Source: Bacillus sp. (in: firmicutes) (lineage in GTDB: Bacteria; Bacillota; Clostridia; Lachnospirales; Lachnospiraceae). Taken from it: 36,549 nt of DNA. Numbering within the stretch: the first letter of the stretch is position 1; every line of letters starts with the position of its first letter. The position numbers and the translations under genes are program-made. The notes under the pieces are model-generated. The model was not told the DNA's origin. It did not search any database and saw nothing but the letters and a program-made list of their open reading frames with translations. Below are positions 16,636-24,827 of the stretch, in pieces. The stretch is from assembly GCA_023666125.1 (NCBI GenBank), contig JAMPCN010000018.1, forward strand, positions 1-36,549. The letters are read 5' to 3'.

Positions 16636-18924
16636 ATGGCAGAGCAGAGTAATCATCAGAATTTATATAGAGAAATCGTTACTAATCTGTTAGAAGGGGT
16701 TATGGTAATCAGCATGAACGGTAAGATTACCATGTTAAATCCCGCAGCGGAACAGATACTTGGTCTGACGCAGGAAGATATTGGCGCTTCCTACGTCAAT
16801 GTTTTTTTGACAAGAGAGGGAACGGACGATTTTAGTCAGGTCATATTGGACACCATTTATGAAAAGGAAAAAGTAAGAAACATGCCCGTGGATTATGCGT
16901 TGGAGGGGAAAATAAGAAATCTGTCCTTAACGACAAGTTATATCCATAATGACGGGGAAAAATCGGTGGTAGTCGTCATAGAGGATGTGACGGAGTTAAA
17001 CGAACTTAGGGATGCACAAACGGCTCTTGATAAAATCAGAAAGCTGAATGTGGAATATGAAAAGGCCAAAGATGAGGCGGTCAGGGCAAACGAGGCGAAA
17101 AGCCTTTTTTTATCCAATATGTCACATGAAATCAGAACGCCGATAAACGCGGTACTTGGCATGAATGAGATGATATTAAGGGAATGTGCGGACGAGCAGC
17201 TTCTTTCCTATGCGGCGAATATCAAAAGCTCCGGTAAGACGCTGTTATTTTTGATTAATGACATACTGGATATGTCCAAGATAGAGTCCGGTAAGATGGA
17301 AATCGTCAAGGTGGAATACGCCATAGGGGAACTGATTATGGATTTGTGGAACGTCATTTTTCTGCGAGCGCAGGAAAAGGGCTTATCGCTTACGGTTTCC
17401 TTAAACGAAACGCTGCCGGGAACACTGTACGGCGATGATGTCAGAATCAAACAGATTGTGACAAACCTGCTTACGAATGCAGTGAAATATACGCCGCAGG
17501 GCGGCATTGAAATGAATGTCACCTATGAAAATGCGGGTGAGGGATATCTGTCGCTTATCATATCCGTAAAAGATACGGGAATGGGCATCAAAAAAGAGGA
17601 CATGGGGAAACTCTTCGAGAGCTTTCAGAGGCTGGATGAAGAGAAAAACCGCAATATCGAGGGAACAGGTCTGGGCATGAATATCACCATGTCATTATTA
17701 AAGCTGATGGACGGCGATATGAAAGTGGAGAGCGAATACGGAAAGGGTTCCGTCTTTACCGTGACGATACCGCAGAGAATCGTAAGTGTAGAGCCTGCGG
17801 GCAGCTTTGAGGATATCCGGAAGAAACATGAAACAGCCACAAAGACAGGGCAGCAGAGTTTCGAGGCTCCCGAGGCCAAGGTGCTGGTGGTGGATGATAA
17901 CGAAATGAACCTGACCGTATTTAAGTCGCTTCTGAAACGTACGAAAATGAATATTGTGACTGCAAATTCCGGTAAACGCTGCTTAGAGCTTGTGCAGAAA
18001 GAACATTATCATATGATATTCATGGACCATATGATGCCGGAAATGGACGGTATTGAGACGCTTCACGCCATGCGAGAGCTTACGGATTACCCCAATAAAG
18101 GAACACCTGTTATTGTTTTAACGGCAAACGCGCTTTCCGGCGCGAGGGAAAGCTACTTGAAGGAGGGGTTTGTGGACTTTTTGACAAAGCCGATAGACGG
18201 GGATTTGCTGGAAGAAACGATTGTATCATATCTGCCCCGGAATCTGATACATAGAAAGACGCAGTCTGATGAGACGACGGAAAAAGAAGCGGACAAGGGA
18301 GGCGTACAGGATAACTATGACAGCTTTTTAGAATATGGCATTTCCATTGAAAAGGGTCTGGCCTATGCCAAGGGCGATAAGGACATTTATCTGGAACTGG
18401 TGGGGATGTTTATAAAAGATGATGGAAAACGCGCTGATATGCAGAACTTTATAAATGAGCAGAATATGAAAGACTATGCGGTCTGGGTGCATGGCTTAAA
18501 AGGCAACGCCAGGACGCTTGGCGCGGAGAAACTGGCGGATATGGCGTATGAACATGAGATGAAAAGCAAAGCCGGAGACGACGGCTATGTAAAGGCGCAT
18601 TGGGAAGAACTGTGCGGCGTCTGGGAAGATACGGTGAACGGTTTTGCAAAGTTTTATGATGCCTGCGGAGGCGTCAATGCTAAATATGCAAGTGTGGACA
18701 GTGACGGCAAAGAAGTGTTACACTTATCACAGGACGATTTGGATAAAGCGGCCGCGTTTTTGGATGATTTTAAGACGGACAAAGCGGTAGAGCAGTTAAA
18801 ATCGTGGCTTCAAAATCCGTTGGAGCCTGCGATATATGAACGTATTAAGAATGCTTTGCTTGCTTTGGAAGATGAATTTGACGAGGACAAGGCGATAGCA
18901 TTGTTAAGAGAAAACGAAAGATGA
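16636..18924 (+). CDS. Hybrid histidine kinase: PAS-HisKA-HATPase-REC-Hpt
   Basis: This 762-residue soluble protein has no membrane segment. Domains in order are: PAS (about 8-125, EGVMVISMNGKITMLNPAAEQILG), coiled-coil linker, HisKA with SNMSHEIRTPINAVLGM (His164), HATPase (about 270-390, QIVTNLLTNAVKYTPQGG, GTGLGMNITMSLLKLM), a receiver (about 411-530, VLVVDDNEMN, Asp464 in MDHMMPEMDG) and an Hpt domain with WVHGLKGNARTLG (His619). It thus contains a full internal His-Asp-His relay that should hand phosphate to a separate receiver. The single-domain receiver 20 bp downstream is the obvious acceptor. The PAS ligand is unknown. The region past about residue 690 is acidic and helical, without a recognised domain. 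GGGGAAG precedes ATG 16636. Confidence 0.92.
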   Translation: MAEQSNHQNLYREIVTNLLEGVMVISMNGKITMLNPAAEQILGLTQEDIGASYVNVFLTREGTDDFSQVILDTIYEKEKVRNMPVDYALEGKIRNLSLTTSYIHNDGEKSVVVVIEDVTELNELRDAQTALDKIRKLNVEYEKAKDEAVRANEAKSLFLSNMSHEIRTPINAVLGMNEMILRECADEQLLSYAANIKSSGKTLLFLINDILDMSKIESGKMEIVKVEYAIGELIMDLWNVIFLRAQEKGLSLTVSLNETLPGTLYGDDVRIKQIVTNLLTNAVKYTPQGGIEMNVTYENAGEGYLSLIISVKDTGMGIKKEDMGKLFESFQRLDEEKNRNIEGTGLGMNITMSLLKLMDGDMKVESEYGKGSVFTVTIPQRIVSVEPAGSFEDIRKKHETATKTGQQSFEAPEAKVLVVDDNEMNLTVFKSLLKRTKMNIVTANSGKRCLELVQKEHYHMIFMDHMMPEMDGIETLHAMRELTDYPNKGTPVIVLTANALSGARESYLKEGFVDFLTKPIDGDLLEETIVSYLPRNLIHRKTQSDETTEKEADKGGVQDNYDSFLEYGISIEKGLAYAKGDKDIYLELVGMFIKDDGKRADMQNFINEQNMKDYAVWVHGLKGNARTLGAEKLADMAYEHEMKSKAGDDGYVKAHWEELCGVWEDTVNGFAKFYDACGGVNAKYASVDSDGKEVLHLSQDDLDKAAAFLDDFKTDKAVEQLKSWLQNPLEPAIYERIKNALLALEDEFDEDKAIALLRENER

Positions 18925-18943
18925 GAAAGGAGTATATAAAAAT

Positions 18944-19342
18944 ATGAATGCAGACGGACAAAAACAGATTGTAGCGGTGGATGACAGCGCGATTATCTTG
19001 AAAATGCTTGAGAAAGTGCTGGGTGGAAAATACGAACTGCGCGCGTTTGTCTCAGGTACGCGTGCGCTCCAGTATTTAAAAGACAGAACGCCGGATTTGA
19101 TTATTTTAGACATCGATATGCCGGAAATCAACGGCTATGAAATGTTGGAAAAAATTAAGGAAAGGGGCCATTTACAGGATGTGCCGGTTATCTTTTTAAC
19201 ATCCAACAATGACAAAAGCCATGTCGTCAAAGCCGTAGCGGGCGGCGCAAGAGATTATGTCGTCAAACCGATTGACGAGGACGTTTTAATGGACAAGGTG
19301 CGCCTGTTATTAGATGATGTTGACGACGCATGGCTTTCTTAA
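18944..19342 (+). CDS. Stand-alone receiver-domain response regulator (CheY-like)
   Basis: 132 residues, only a receiver: acidic pair Asp13/Asp14 (VAVDDSAI), phosphoacceptor Asp56 (IILDIDMPEINGYEML), Thr86 (VIFLTS) and Lys108 (YVVKPID). No output domain is present. It lies 20 bp behind the hybrid kinase and probably receives phosphate from its Hpt domain. Downstream effect must be by protein contact; candidates in this block are the PP2C phosphatase or the receiver-less Spo0A, but both are guesses. Its sequence does not look like a detached Spo0A receiver. Its stop codon directly abuts that of the convergent phosphatase gene (19340-19345). Confidence 0.92.
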   Translation: MNADGQKQIVAVDDSAIILKMLEKVLGGKYELRAFVSGTRALQYLKDRTPDLIILDIDMPEINGYEMLEKIKERGHLQDVPVIFLTSNNDKSHVVKAVAGGARDYVVKPIDEDVLMDKVRLLLDDVDDAWLS

Positions 19343-20809
19343 TTAAGTATTGGACATGGTTTTTAAATATTCCACGCAGAGCATGGTAATGTCATCAAAC
19401 TGCGGCGCGTTTCCGACGAAAGCGTCGATATCCGCTTTGACGATGGGAAGAAGTTCGGCAGGAGACTTATCGGTGTTTTTCGTAAGAACATCGGTAAGTC
19501 TTTTCATGCCGTAGAGTTCATTGGCTGCGTTGGTGGCTTCCGTTACGCCGTCCGTATACTGGAAAATCTTATCTCCGGGTGAAAGCGTGATGCTGCCGCT
19601 TTGGTACTTCATATTCTCCATACCGGCAAGTACAAATCCCGGTTTCAGTTTATAGGCTTCGTATACATTTCCCGACTTGGCGATAAAAGGCATTTCATGT
19701 CCGGCGTTGACAAAGTGAAACTCGCCTGTCACCAGATTCAGAACGCCCTCAAATGCCGTGATGAAAAGCCCCTCGCTGTTGGATTCGCAAAGCAGGTCGT
19801 TTACTTCCGAAAATACTTGACCTAAATCGGTACCCGGTGTCGTATGGTCTTTAATCAGCGTTTTGCCGATAACCATAAAAAGCGCAGCGGGAACGCCTTT
19901 TCCCGAAACGTCAGCCATGACGATGGCAAGGTGTTTATCGTCCACCATAAAGAAATCGTAGAAATCTCCGCCAACCTCTTTGGCGGGGGTCATGGAGGCG
20001 TAGATATCAAATTCCGGACGCTCCGGGAAAGCAGGGAAAATACGCGGCAGCATATTTGCCTGAATATGCGTGGCAACGTCCAGCTCCGTGGAAATGCGTT
20101 GTCTTTCCTCACTGTCTTTAATCTGCTTCTCTAATAGGTTTCTCGTCCGTTTCGCTATCGTGGTAGCGATGGAGGAGAGTCCTAATAGAATCATGGCGCG
20201 TGGAAAGACATAAAAGATGGTCGCGCCATACCACATATCGCCGGTGACAGTCCGTGTGGCGGCGCCGGTGCCGAGATACATATTATAAAGCGTTTCTATG
20301 TTTGATTTAGCAAAATCATAACTTCCAAGAGTCAGATTTAAATCTCCTTCGCCGACATAGAGACTGATATAGATAGAAGCGGAAAACAGCACCCATGACG
20401 AAACAAGCGTCATATGGGTCAGTTTCCTGGAATAATAGTGGCAGCTTAACATAAGCGGCAATGCCCATGCTAAAACGCCGTGTTTCGGCATGGTGACGGA
20501 TAAAAGGAAAATGCCCGTAATGCCGCAGAGTAAAATAACATATTTTAACCAGGCGGATTTGCCGTCTGTTATTTTGCATAGTAAAGTCGGGGCAAGAAAA
20601 CAGAGAATCAGAATCGGCATGGAAGTATTCATGATTGTTTTGGGAATAATAAAAATGCCTATCAGATTGAGAAACCATGACAGCGCGCCGACAAGCGCGC
20701 ATACGGACAGGCATTTTGCCGCATATCGATTAGCCTCTTTTTCGTTTTCTATGAGCGCCTGCAATTCCAGTTCTGTATTTTCCATTTTTCGTTTTCTTCT
20801 GTTTTTCAT
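19343..20809 (-). CDS. Membrane-bound SpoIIE/RsbU-type PP2C serine phosphatase
   Basis: The 488-residue protein has about six hydrophobic segments in residues 30-218, a short coiled linker (about 222-255, with LDVATHIQANMLPRIFP, typical of RsbU-like proteins) and a PP2C domain to the C-terminus. Metal-binding acids are in place: Asp282 (VGGDFYDFF), Asp300 (VMADVSGKG), Asp420 (QYTDGVTE) and Asp472-473 (FDDITMLCV). It should dephosphorylate a STAS antagonist, very likely the one at 15838. The sensor half is unlike SpoIIE, so it is not the cell-division phosphatase itself. It is transcribed opposite to its partners and from the region shared with the Spo0A-like gene. GAGAGG precedes its start. 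Confidence 0.92.
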   Translation of the reverse strand: MKNRRKRKMENTELELQALIENEKEANRYAAKCLSVCALVGALSWFLNLIGIFIIPKTIMNTSMPILILCFLAPTLLCKITDGKSAWLKYVILLCGITGIFLLSVTMPKHGVLAWALPLMLSCHYYSRKLTHMTLVSSWVLFSASIYISLYVGEGDLNLTLGSYDFAKSNIETLYNMYLGTGAATRTVTGDMWYGATIFYVFPRAMILLGLSSIATTIAKRTRNLLEKQIKDSEERQRISTELDVATHIQANMLPRIFPAFPERPEFDIYASMTPAKEVGGDFYDFFMVDDKHLAIVMADVSGKGVPAALFMVIGKTLIKDHTTPGTDLGQVFSEVNDLLCESNSEGLFITAFEGVLNLVTGEFHFVNAGHEMPFIAKSGNVYEAYKLKPGFVLAGMENMKYQSGSITLSPGDKIFQYTDGVTEATNAANELYGMKRLTDVLTKNTDKSPAELLPIVKADIDAFVGNAPQFDDITMLCVEYLKTMSNT

Positions 20810-20842
20810 GATAGTAACCTCTCATTTGCATATATACAACTT

Positions 20843-20871
20843 ATTATAACTGATTCAGCTACGGCTTCCCA
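20843..20871 (-). promoter_or_regulatory. Promoter candidate for the PP2C phosphatase gene
   Basis: On the minus strand TGGGAA, 17 bp, TATAAT, with the -10 about 34 bp before the start codon. The -10 is perfect and the -35 weak. Operator-like repeats (20883-20917) begin 11 bp upstream of the -35. Confidence 0.45.
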
Positions 20872-20882
20872 GCAGATTGTTT

Positions 20883-20917
20883 TACAAAAGATACCTGAAA
20901 AAGTGCAATCTGTTCCC
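20883..20917. promoter_or_regulatory. Candidate LytTR operator B: degenerate 14-bp repeats, 21-bp period
   Basis: TACAAAAGATACCT (20883-20896) and TGCAATCTGTTCCC (20904-20917) repeat the layout of the element at 15728-15762, including an A-rich 7-bp spacer. The two 35-bp elements match at 24 positions. It lies between divergent promoters of the phosphatase and the Spo0A-like gene and could act on either or both. Confidence 0.5.
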
Positions 20918-20945
20918 GTCCGGTTTCCTTTGGCGATGACTAAAT

Positions 20946-20975
20946 ATTCCATAGCATGAAAACATTGTTTATAAT
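20946..20975 (+). promoter_or_regulatory. Promoter candidate for the Spo0A-like gene
   Basis: A perfect TATAAT (20970-20975) lies 38 bp before the start codon. ATTCCA, 18 bp upstream, is a weak -35. No clear 0A box (TTTGTCRAA) was seen nearby. Confidence 0.5.
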
Positions 20976-21013
20976 AGGGATAACGCACAGGTTGAGCAAG
21001 AATGGAGGAGCCT

Positions 21014-21541
21014 ATGGAACAATTAAATTTAACCGTAACAAGAGATAATGAAAAGGTGTATCAGATTTTAAATAATCTGATGAGCGGGGATAAAGAATTT
21101 CAGATTATGATAACAGTACCCTCCGGCAGACAGGAAAGCGTTCTGGCAGAAATGAATGAGGTGGCAAGAGGCGAAAAAGGGCATGATTTGGAAAAAGACG
21201 TCACCAATATGATACATGAAATCGGCGTGCCGGCACATATCAAAGGATATCAATACTTACGTGAGGCGATTATGATGTCCGTGGAGGATGTGGAAATGCT
21301 TGGTTCCATTACAAAGGTTTTATATCCTACCATAGCGGGAAAATACCAGACAACGCCAAGCAGGGTGGAGCGCGCCATCAGACATGCGATTGAGGTGGCA
21401 TGGTCGAGAGGGAAGATGGAAACATTAGACGCTCTGTTCGGATATACGATTAATACAGGCAAAGGAAAGCCGACTAATTCAGAATTTATCGCGCTTATTG
21501 CAGATAAAATCAGGCTGCAATATCGAGGTTATAGCAATTAA
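21014..21541 (+). CDS. Receiver-less Spo0A-type sporulation regulator (Spo0A C-terminal domain only)
   Basis: Residues about 61-170 are a near-canonical Spo0A effector domain: [78 protein letters not shown]. The DNA-contacting helix region is kept. The phosphorylation receiver of about 120 residues that normally precedes it is missing. In its place is a segment of about 60 residues ([31 protein letters not shown]) that I do not recognise and that may form a small beta-alpha unit. Upstream lies a short intergenic region and an oppositely oriented gene, so no receiver could be joined by a frameshift. ATG 21002 is possible, but ATG 21014 has GGAGG 5 nt upstream. It may be constitutively active, regulated by partners, or an antagonist of a full Spo0A encoded elsewhere. 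Confidence 0.9.
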   Translation: MEQLNLTVTRDNEKVYQILNNLMSGDKEFQIMITVPSGRQESVLAEMNEVARGEKGHDLEKDVTNMIHEIGVPAHIKGYQYLREAIMMSVEDVEMLGSITKVLYPTIAGKYQTTPSRVERAIRHAIEVAWSRGKMETLDALFGYTINTGKGKPTNSEFIALIADKIRLQYRGYSN

Positions 21542-21577
21542 TAGAAATTAAGCCTTTTATTACCAGCCAAAATGAGG

Positions 21578-21583
21578 TATAAT
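21578..21583 (+). promoter_or_regulatory. -10 promoter element candidate for glgA
   Basis: A perfect TATAAT lies 50 bp before the glgA start codon. The -35 region is only T-rich (TTTTAT at 17 bp). No terminator is visible after the preceding gene, so readthrough is also possible. Confidence 0.4.
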
Positions 21584-21633
21584 AACAAAAGAAACTTTCT
21601 TGGAAGTCATATCTGAATTTGGAGGGTTATTTC

Positions 21634-23079
21634 ATGAAGAAGATTTTGTTTGTTGCATCAGAGGGGGTACCTTTTATCAAAACAGGCGGTCTGGCGGATG
21701 TTGTCGGTTCCCTGCCCAAATGTATTGATAGAGATTATTTTGATGTAAGGGTCATTCTTCCCAAATATACCTGTATGTCACAGAAGATGAAAGATTTACT
21801 AAAGTATAGAACGCATTTCTATATGGACTTTCATTGGAGAAATGAATATGTAGGTATTCTGGAAGCGGAAGTAGACGGGGTAAAATACTATTTTGTTGAT
21901 AATGAGTCCTTTTTTAACGGATTCAAGCCGTACAGTGATAACGCGCTGTTTGAAATTGAAAAATATGCATACTTCTGTAAGGCGGCGTTATCCATTTTAC
22001 CGGTCATTGATTTCAGACCGGACTTAATTCACTGCCATGACTGGCAGACGGGACTGATTCCCGTTTATTTAAAAGAAAGATTTCAGGGCAGTGAATTTTA
22101 TCGTGGCATTAAGACGGTTATGACGATTCATAACCTGAAATTCCAAGGGAAATGGAGCGTGAAAGAGGTAAGGGAGATTACCGGACTGCCGGATTACTTC
22201 TTTACGGCCGACAAGCTGGAAGCATACAAGGACGCCAATTTATTAAAAGGCGGTCTGGTTTATGCGGACGCGATTACGACGGTCAGCGATACTTATGCAC
22301 AGGAGATTAAGACGGCATTTTACGGCGAGGGACTCAACGGTCTGTTATGCGCAAGAGCCAATGATTTACGAGGCATTGTAAACGGCATTGATTATGATGA
22401 TTTCAATCCCGAGACCGATGAAAATATACCTTATTCCTATAACGCCATGAATTTCCGTAAGGAAAAAGTGAAAAACAAACGTGCATTGCAGGAAGAACTG
22501 GGATTGACGCAGGATGATAAGGCAATGATGATTGGCGTGGTTTCCAGACTGACCGGACAGAAAGGCTTTGATTTGATTTCCTATGTGATGGATGAACTCT
22601 GTCAGGACAACGTCCAGCTTGTAGTGCTGGGAACGGGAGAAGAGCAGTATGAGAATATGTTCCGCCACTTTGACTGGAAATATCATGGGAAAGTTTCGGC
22701 GAATATCTATTATTCGGATGCGCTCTCCCATAAAATATATGCAGCAAGCGATGCTTTCTTAATGCCGTCGTTATTCGAGCCGTGCGGGTTAAGCCAGTTG
22801 ATGTCCTTACGTTACGGAACAGTGCCGATTGTCAGGGAGACAGGCGGATTAAAGGATACGGTGGAGCCGTATAACGAGTATGAAAGCACCGGAACCGGAT
22901 TCAGCTTTGTGAATTACAATGCGCATGAAATGTTGAATACTATCCGTTATGCTGAACGTATCTATTATGATAAGAAAAGGGAATGGAATAAGATTGTGGA
23001 CCGTGCCATGGCGGCGGATTTCTCATGGCATGTATCCGCGAAAAAGTATCAGGAAATGTATGACTGGCTGATAGGCTGA
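21634..23079 (+). CDS. glgA: Glycogen synthase (ADP-glucose, GT5 family)
   Basis: GlgA extends alpha-1,4-glucan chains from ADP-glucose. The protein has 481 residues. The N-terminal substrate motif FIKTGGLADVVGSLP is intact, as are CHDWQTGLIPVYL, TVSDTYAQEI and the C-terminal FEPCGLSQLMSLRYGT with the catalytic Glu. A TTG at 21619 is also in frame, but GGAGGG lies 7 nt before ATG 21634. No glgC, glgB or glgP is nearby, so this is an isolated glg gene. Its place between a Spo0A-type regulator and a SpoVB-like gene fits the storage of polysaccharide before sporulation known in clostridia, but that link is inferred. Confidence 0.95.
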   Translation: MKKILFVASEGVPFIKTGGLADVVGSLPKCIDRDYFDVRVILPKYTCMSQKMKDLLKYRTHFYMDFHWRNEYVGILEAEVDGVKYYFVDNESFFNGFKPYSDNALFEIEKYAYFCKAALSILPVIDFRPDLIHCHDWQTGLIPVYLKERFQGSEFYRGIKTVMTIHNLKFQGKWSVKEVREITGLPDYFFTADKLEAYKDANLLKGGLVYADAITTVSDTYAQEIKTAFYGEGLNGLLCARANDLRGIVNGIDYDDFNPETDENIPYSYNAMNFRKEKVKNKRALQEELGLTQDDKAMMIGVVSRLTGQKGFDLISYVMDELCQDNVQLVVLGTGEEQYENMFRHFDWKYHGKVSANIYYSDALSHKIYAASDAFLMPSLFEPCGLSQLMSLRYGTVPIVRETGGLKDTVEPYNEYESTGTGFSFVNYNAHEMLNTIRYAERIYYDKKREWNKIVDRAMAADFSWHVSAKKYQEMYDWLIG

Positions 23080-23117
23080 CAGGTTTTTGCACCTTAAAGG
23101 ATGGATGGAAGCGAAAT

Positions 23118-24752
23118 ATGGCACAACAAAAGAAGAAAGACAGTTTTGTGCTTCAAGCCGGCATTCTGGTAGCGGCCGGCATCATTGTAAAAATCATTGG
23201 CCTGTTATACCGGAGTCCTCTGATAAGCATTATCGGGTTGGAGGGCAATGGATATTATAACAACGCCATCAATATGTATACCATTATTTTATTGGTTTCT
23301 TCGTATAGTATACCCTCTGCCATTTCAAAAGTCATTGCGCAGCGATTGGCTTATAAGGAATATAGAAATGCCCAGAGGGTATTTCAGTGTGCGTTGATAT
23401 ATGTGCTTGTCGTAGGAGGCATCGCTTCCCTGTTGACTTTTTTTTGCGCCCCATTTTTAACGAAGATAGAAAATGCCGTGCCGGTGCTGCGTGTTTTTGC
23501 GCCCACCATCTTCTTTTCCGGTCTGCTTGGCGTATTGCGCGGATATTTTCAGGCGCATGGAACGATGGTGCATACCTCGCTTTCCCAAATACTGGAGCAG
23601 ATTTTCAATGCGGCGGTCAGTATGATTGCGGCATATCTTTTAAAAGATATGGTATCGGGAGAGGGAGAGACCATTCAGGCAATCTACGGGGCGTCCGGCA
23701 GCGCGCTCGGTACGGGCGCGGGCGTATTGATAGCGCTTTTATTTATGTTCGGTATGTATCGTTTGAATAAGGATGTGATTAAAAAGAGGGTCAAAAGAGA
23801 CCGCACGCCGATACAGGAAAGCTATGGGGATATTTTCAAGGTTATAATAACAACTGTTACACCATTTATCTTAAGTACGTTCATCTATAATTGTTCTACT
23901 GCTGTCAATATGTATATCCATCAGCATATCATGATAGATATCCGTGGTGTGGACGAGGCTTTGGTCGCAATTCAATACGGCATTTTTGGAACGCAGGCGA
24001 TTACGATTATTAATATTCCGATAGCAATCGCATCATCGATGTCCTCGGCGTCCATCCCAAGCATTTCAGCGACATTTGCAACCCACAAGGAGGATGAAAC
24101 GCGTCATAAAGTAAGACAGGCAACACAGATGACGATGATTCTGGCAATTCCGTGCGCCGTCGGCTTATGTGTTCTTTCCAAGCCGATTGTACAGTTTATC
24201 TATCCGCAGAAAGAGGCGCTCGATATGGCGTCGGCGCTTATCCGCGTACTTGGCATTACTGTTATTCTCTACGGGCTTTCTACCTTGACAAATGCCGTTT
24301 TACAGGGAATTGGAAAAGTAAATGTTCCGGTTATTCATGCCGCCGTCGCACTGGCTGCACAGGTTGGGCTGTTGATTGCGCTGCTTTTATATACGGATTT
24401 GGATTTGTATGCGCTGGCGATAGCAAATATCGTCTATTCCCTGATTATGTGCATTTTAAACCATTCCGCAGTGAAGCGGTATCTGGGCTATCGTGAGGAT
24501 GTGATGAAAACGTTTGTCAAACCGGGGATTGCCGCAGCATGTATGGGCGCAGTGGCGTTCGGTATTTATCAAGGACTCTTTTACTTCGTGCCGATAAGCA
24601 GAATTGTACTGCTTGTCGCTATCGCTATCGCCGCGTCGGTGTATTTCATTCTGATTATTAAGCTGGGCGTCGTGAATGAAGCTGAGTTAAAGGCGTTTCC
24701 GAAAGGACATATATTCGTCGCTGTTGCGAAAAAATTACATTTATTAAAATAA
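23118..24752 (+). CDS. SpoVB/MurJ-like polysaccharide or lipid II flippase
   Basis: The 544-residue protein is almost wholly hydrophobic, with about 14 transmembrane segments, and belongs to the MOP superfamily (polysaccharide biosynthesis protein, MurJ-related). The N-terminus LQAGILVAAGIIVKIIGLLYRSPL and the motif GVLRGYFQAHGTMVHTSLSQILEQIFN are typical of SpoVB/YtgP proteins. Bacillus SpoVB is needed for spore cortex formation and YtgP acts as a lipid II flippase; which of these applies cannot be decided from sequence alone. It lies 38 bp behind glgA and may be cotranscribed. The two CotF-like genes after it support a sporulation role. Confidence 0.88.
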   Translation: MAQQKKKDSFVLQAGILVAAGIIVKIIGLLYRSPLISIIGLEGNGYYNNAINMYTIILLVSSYSIPSAISKVIAQRLAYKEYRNAQRVFQCALIYVLVVGGIASLLTFFCAPFLTKIENAVPVLRVFAPTIFFSGLLGVLRGYFQAHGTMVHTSLSQILEQIFNAAVSMIAAYLLKDMVSGEGETIQAIYGASGSALGTGAGVLIALLFMFGMYRLNKDVIKKRVKRDRTPIQESYGDIFKVIITTVTPFILSTFIYNCSTAVNMYIHQHIMIDIRGVDEALVAIQYGIFGTQAITIINIPIAIASSMSSASIPSISATFATHKEDETRHKVRQATQMTMILAIPCAVGLCVLSKPIVQFIYPQKEALDMASALIRVLGITVILYGLSTLTNAVLQGIGKVNVPVIHAAVALAAQVGLLIALLLYTDLDLYALAIANIVYSLIMCILNHSAVKRYLGYREDVMKTFVKPGIAAACMGAVAFGIYQGLFYFVPISRIVLLVAIAIAASVYFILIIKLGVVNEAELKAFPKGHIFVAVAKKLHLLK

Positions 24753-24827
24753 AAATAACACGAATAATTTATTTGCCAATATCAAATACTAAGACTGCAA
24801 TAAATTGAAAGCAGGAGGTAATCGAAA

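Noticed and set aside
18944-19342. Idea that the lone receiver is the detached Spo0A receiver
   Set aside because: Its motifs (VAVDDSAI, ILDIDMPEINGYEML) are of the general CheY-like kind and do not resemble Spo0A receivers; gene order also places it with the hybrid kinase. A functional link remains possible.
20810-21013. Search for 0A boxes indicating Spo0A autoregulation
   Set aside because: No convincing TTTGTCRAA or TTCGACA sequence found in the divergent region.
24753-24785. Possible terminator after the SpoVB-like gene
   Set aside because: Only an AT-only AAATAA/TTATTT pairing without a GC-containing stem; not supportable.
24753-24827. Sigma-K or sigma-E promoter before the CotF-like genes (CAAATACTA resembles CATANNNTA)
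   Set aside because: One mismatch in the -10 and wrong spacing (about 21 bp) to the nearest AC; too weak to list as a feature.
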